From contig JAIEQL010000033.1 in assembly GCA_019747735.1 (NCBI GenBank), forward strand, positions 1 to 37,655: a stretch of DNA of 37,655 nucleotides. The letters run 5' to 3'. Source of the stretch: Chthoniobacterales bacterium (GTDB taxonomy: Bacteria; Verrucomicrobiota; Verrucomicrobiia; Chthoniobacterales; UBA6821). Position numbers and translations under genes: made by a program. A model generated the notes under the pieces. It did no database searches and was not told the origin of the DNA. It saw only the letters and a program-made list of their open reading frames with translations. Below are positions 36,222-37,655 of this stretch, one piece after another (position 1 is the first letter of the stretch; each line of letters opens with the position of its first letter).

Positions 36222-37504
36222 AAATGCAGGCCGTTAAAGACACTCTCCGTGCCACTGTCCACGTCACTTTTGATGGGCGCGTCATCAAAATATTTCGTGG
36301 CCCTAAGGCCCAAGAGCGCTTTGAGAACGAAGTAAAAGTGTTGCTTTATTTAGAAAAAAAAGAATGCCTCTTTGTGCCACGTCTCTTGGAGAGCGATCCT
36401 TTACTTTTAAAAATCATCACAACTAATTGCGGCGCTCGTGTGGAGCATTTAGATCAACAGCGGCTCCAAGAACTCTTTGCTGAGCTTGAAGAATATGGCG
36501 TTCGTCATGATGACCCAGACAAAAGAAATGTTACCTATCGTCAAAAAGATGGTCGCTTCTGCCTGATCGATTTTGAATTTGCAACGATTTTGGAAGAAGA
36601 AAAACAATGGTCTCTATCGTGGTCAGGCTATAGCGATTGTGGGCGTTTTCGCCAAAATAACGAAGATGCTTTTTTAGGCCTCTCGATAGATGCCCAAGAG
36701 GTTCATTACCTTGGAAAACAAGGAACAACTTTTGAAAAAAAAGATTATGTTTTTGCTGTTTGTGATGGCATTGGAGGAGCAATGGCAGGAGAGTTTGCAA
36801 GTCGTATTGCTGTCGAAAAGATCACTAAAATGTTTCCTTCTTTTTTGGCAAAAATGACAGAAGGCGAAAAAAAGGGGTCAGTCCCGGGATCCCGGGATCC
36901 CGGGACTGACCCCTTTTTTGACGAGGAAGAAGAAAAGCTCTGCTTCCAACTCCTTGTCCAACTTTTTCATGAAATCCATCGTACTCTTCTTTTTGTCGGA
37001 TCTAGCTACCAGGAGTGTCGCGGCATGGGAACCACCCTTACTCTAGTTTGGATACGCAGCAGCAAAAATAAGCTCTATTTTGCTCATATTGGAGATAGTC
37101 GTCTCTATCACTTCCCTGCAGCCGGTGAACTTTATCAACTCTCAGAAGATGACACTCATGTCGGTTGGCTCTTTCGTCAAAGAACCCTCAATGAACGTGA
37201 GTCCAAAAATCATCCACGCCGCCACCTGCTTCAAAAAGCGCTTGGCGCAGATCATCAATTCGTCACTCCGCAAACTGGCTCGGCTCCTTGCCTAGCAGGC
37301 CATCGTTTTCTTCTTTCTACCGATGGAGTAACAGATCCGCTGTTTGACCATCAACTGCTGGAACTACTCACTCTTCATTCCACTCCCTCATCCTCTCAGC
37401 ACCTTGTTGAGCAAGCTTTCCTTCATTCTGGAAAGGATAATGCCACTGCTGTGGTGATCTCTTTTGAAAAAATCAAGAAAGAGGTCAGTCCTGCAGTTTG
37501 TTAA
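36188..37504 (+). CDS. Kinase-like domain fused to PP2C-type Ser/Thr phosphatase
   Basis: 438 residues with two parts. Residues about 20-140 look like a small protein-kinase-fold domain: VIKIF with Lys34, an alphaC-like NEVKVLLYL (Glu48), HDDPDKRN with Asp109 and Asn114 (catalytic HxDxxxxN), and LIDFEFA with Asp128 in the DFG position. Residues about 145-430 are a complete PP2C (PPM) phosphatase: CGRFRQNNEDAF, VFAVCDGIGGAMAGEFAS, GMGTTLTLVWI, AHIGDSRLYHF, FLLSTDGVTD and GKDNATAVVI supply the metal-binding Asp residues. A perfect 52-bp palindrome codes for residues 228-244 between DGIGG and GMGTT. ATG 36188 overlaps ruvC by 34 bp; ATG 36224 is an alternative, 2 bp after the ruvC stop. Probably cytosolic; substrates unknown. 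Confidence 0.85.
   Translation: MEANQTASHFIKMQAVKDTLRATVHVTFDGRVIKIFRGPKAQERFENEVKVLLYLEKKECLFVPRLLESDPLLLKIITTNCGARVEHLDQQRLQELFAELEEYGVRHDDPDKRNVTYRQKDGRFCLIDFEFATILEEEKQWSLSWSGYSDCGRFRQNNEDAFLGLSIDAQEVHYLGKQGTTFEKKDYVFAVCDGIGGAMAGEFASRIAVEKITKMFPSFLAKMTEGEKKGSVPGSRDPGTDPFFDEEEEKLCFQLLVQLFHEIHRTLLFVGSSYQECRGMGTTLTLVWIRSSKNKLYFAHIGDSRLYHFPAAGELYQLSEDDTHVGWLFRQRTLNERESKNHPRRHLLQKALGADHQFVTPQTGSAPCLAGHRFLLSTDGVTDPLFDHQLLELLTLHSTPSSSQHLVEQAFLHSGKDNATAVVISFEKIKKEVSPAVC
36868..36919. repeat. Perfect 52-bp palindrome inside the PP2C gene
   Basis: The left half (six A, GGGGTCAGTCCCGGGATCCC) is exactly complementary to the right half. It is in frame and encodes KKGSVPGSRDPGTDPFF within the phosphatase domain. 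It resembles dispersed GGGGTCAGTCCC palindromes of intergenic DNA; here the reading frame stays open through both arms. Secondary copies were not seen elsewhere in the window. Confidence 0.9.
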
Positions 37505-37554
37505 TTTTGGTGCCACTTTATTAATTGATGCTCTCTTTAAAATTAACAAACTGC
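37493..37554. repeat. Inverted repeat containing the PP2C stop codon
   Basis: A perfect 16-bp inverted repeat: GCAGTTTGTTAATTTT (37493-37508) and AAAATTAACAAACTGC (37539-37554). The left arm encodes the last residues AVC and the TAA stop; the right arm lies 9 bp before a candidate start at 37564. No T-tract follows, so it is not a standard terminator. Confidence 0.8.
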
Positions 37555-37563
37555 GGAACTTAT

Positions 37564-37655
37564 ATGTTAAAGACCTTTACTTCTAAAAAGGTCCAGCTGG
37601 TAGGCTCCCCGAGAATGGGCTCTAACAGTTCGTCGGAGGGGAAGTCTACCAGCTG
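37564..37655 (+). CDS. Possible start of a further gene, cut by the window end
   Basis: An open frame from ATG 37564 (MLKTFTSKKVQLVGSPRMGS) runs off the window end after 30 codons. It is too short to recognise. The position, 59 bp after the PP2C stop and right after a repeat arm, fits the pattern of starts elsewhere in the window, but a non-coding explanation is equally possible because it includes an inverted repeat. Confidence 0.3.
   Translation, partial: MLKTFTSKKVQLVGSPRMGSNSSSEGKSTS
37594..37655. repeat. Terminal inverted repeat at the window end
   Basis: CAGCTGGTAG (37594-37603) and CTACCAGCTG (37646-37655) are perfect complements, with CTCCCC/GGGG facing inside (37606-37611 and 37638-37641). 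The fold could be a structured RNA or an element end; the window stops exactly at the arm. Confidence 0.55.

Noticed and set aside
37493..37554. Rho-independent terminator after the PP2C gene
   Set aside because: The stem is good but the loop is 30 bases and no T-run follows; reported as an inverted repeat instead.

Overview
The window looks like a chromosomal stretch of a Gram-negative bacterium of the Planctomycetota-Verrucomicrobiota-Chlamydiota group, most likely a Verrucomicrobiota-type organism. This rests on gene types, not a database search: an M41 FtsH with a glycine-rich RHRGHG segment after Walker B, a cluster of pseudopilins plus one very long companion resembling the Verru_Chthon cassette, a eukaryote-like type II glutamine synthetase, and exported proteins I do not recognise. 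No rRNA, tRNA, CRISPR array, phage module or intact transposase is visible.

Layout. 1-6444: a DUF2334-type deacetylase (-) diverges from ftsH (+), then a LolA-like exported protein overlapping hrpB. 6727-13633: a pseudopilin cassette (four proteins) interrupted after its first gene by an islet of two Rpn/PD-(D/E)XK nuclease genes and a wrecked M16 peptidase. 13679-21302 (-): rpiB-TPR protein, then gyrB followed by a tightly packed set of three exported proteins and a small protein. 21545-26173: serS and tilS (+), convergent with glgB (-). 26482-28500 (+): smpB, trpG/pabA-type amidotransferase, and an exported protein resembling a zinc peptidase without its HExxH motif, convergent with lipB (-). 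29421-37504 (+): type II glnA, an exported protein, rpoA-rplQ, nadE, ruvC, and a fusion of a small kinase-like domain with a PP2C phosphatase. A possible next gene starts at 37564.

The most unusual layer is between the genes. At least three families of short elements with terminal inverted repeats are present: Me1 (about 137-143 bp, nearly identical copies, each next to a stop codon), Me2 (164 bp, TATA ends, two diverged copies) and Me3 (163 bp, TATA ends). In addition, many spacers are themselves inverted repeats whose left arm touches the upstream stop codon and whose right arm contains or touches the next start codon. The right arm of one repeat family, ending CCCTGTGAAT or similar, supplies the GTG start codon of several genes. 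Two exact palindromes lie inside coding sequence: a 52-bp one in the PP2C gene and an 11-bp-arm one encoding the leader of a pseudopilin.

Functionally the window mixes housekeeping (protein quality control, ribosome rescue, tRNA charging and modification, DNA topology and recombination, NAD, lipoate, glycogen and glutamine synthesis, transcription, translation) with an envelope layer (pseudopilins, LolA-like protein, exported unknowns). The closest thing to an undescribed system is the inverted-repeat architecture of the spacers together with the mobile hairpin elements; the kinase-phosphatase fusion is the most interesting single protein.
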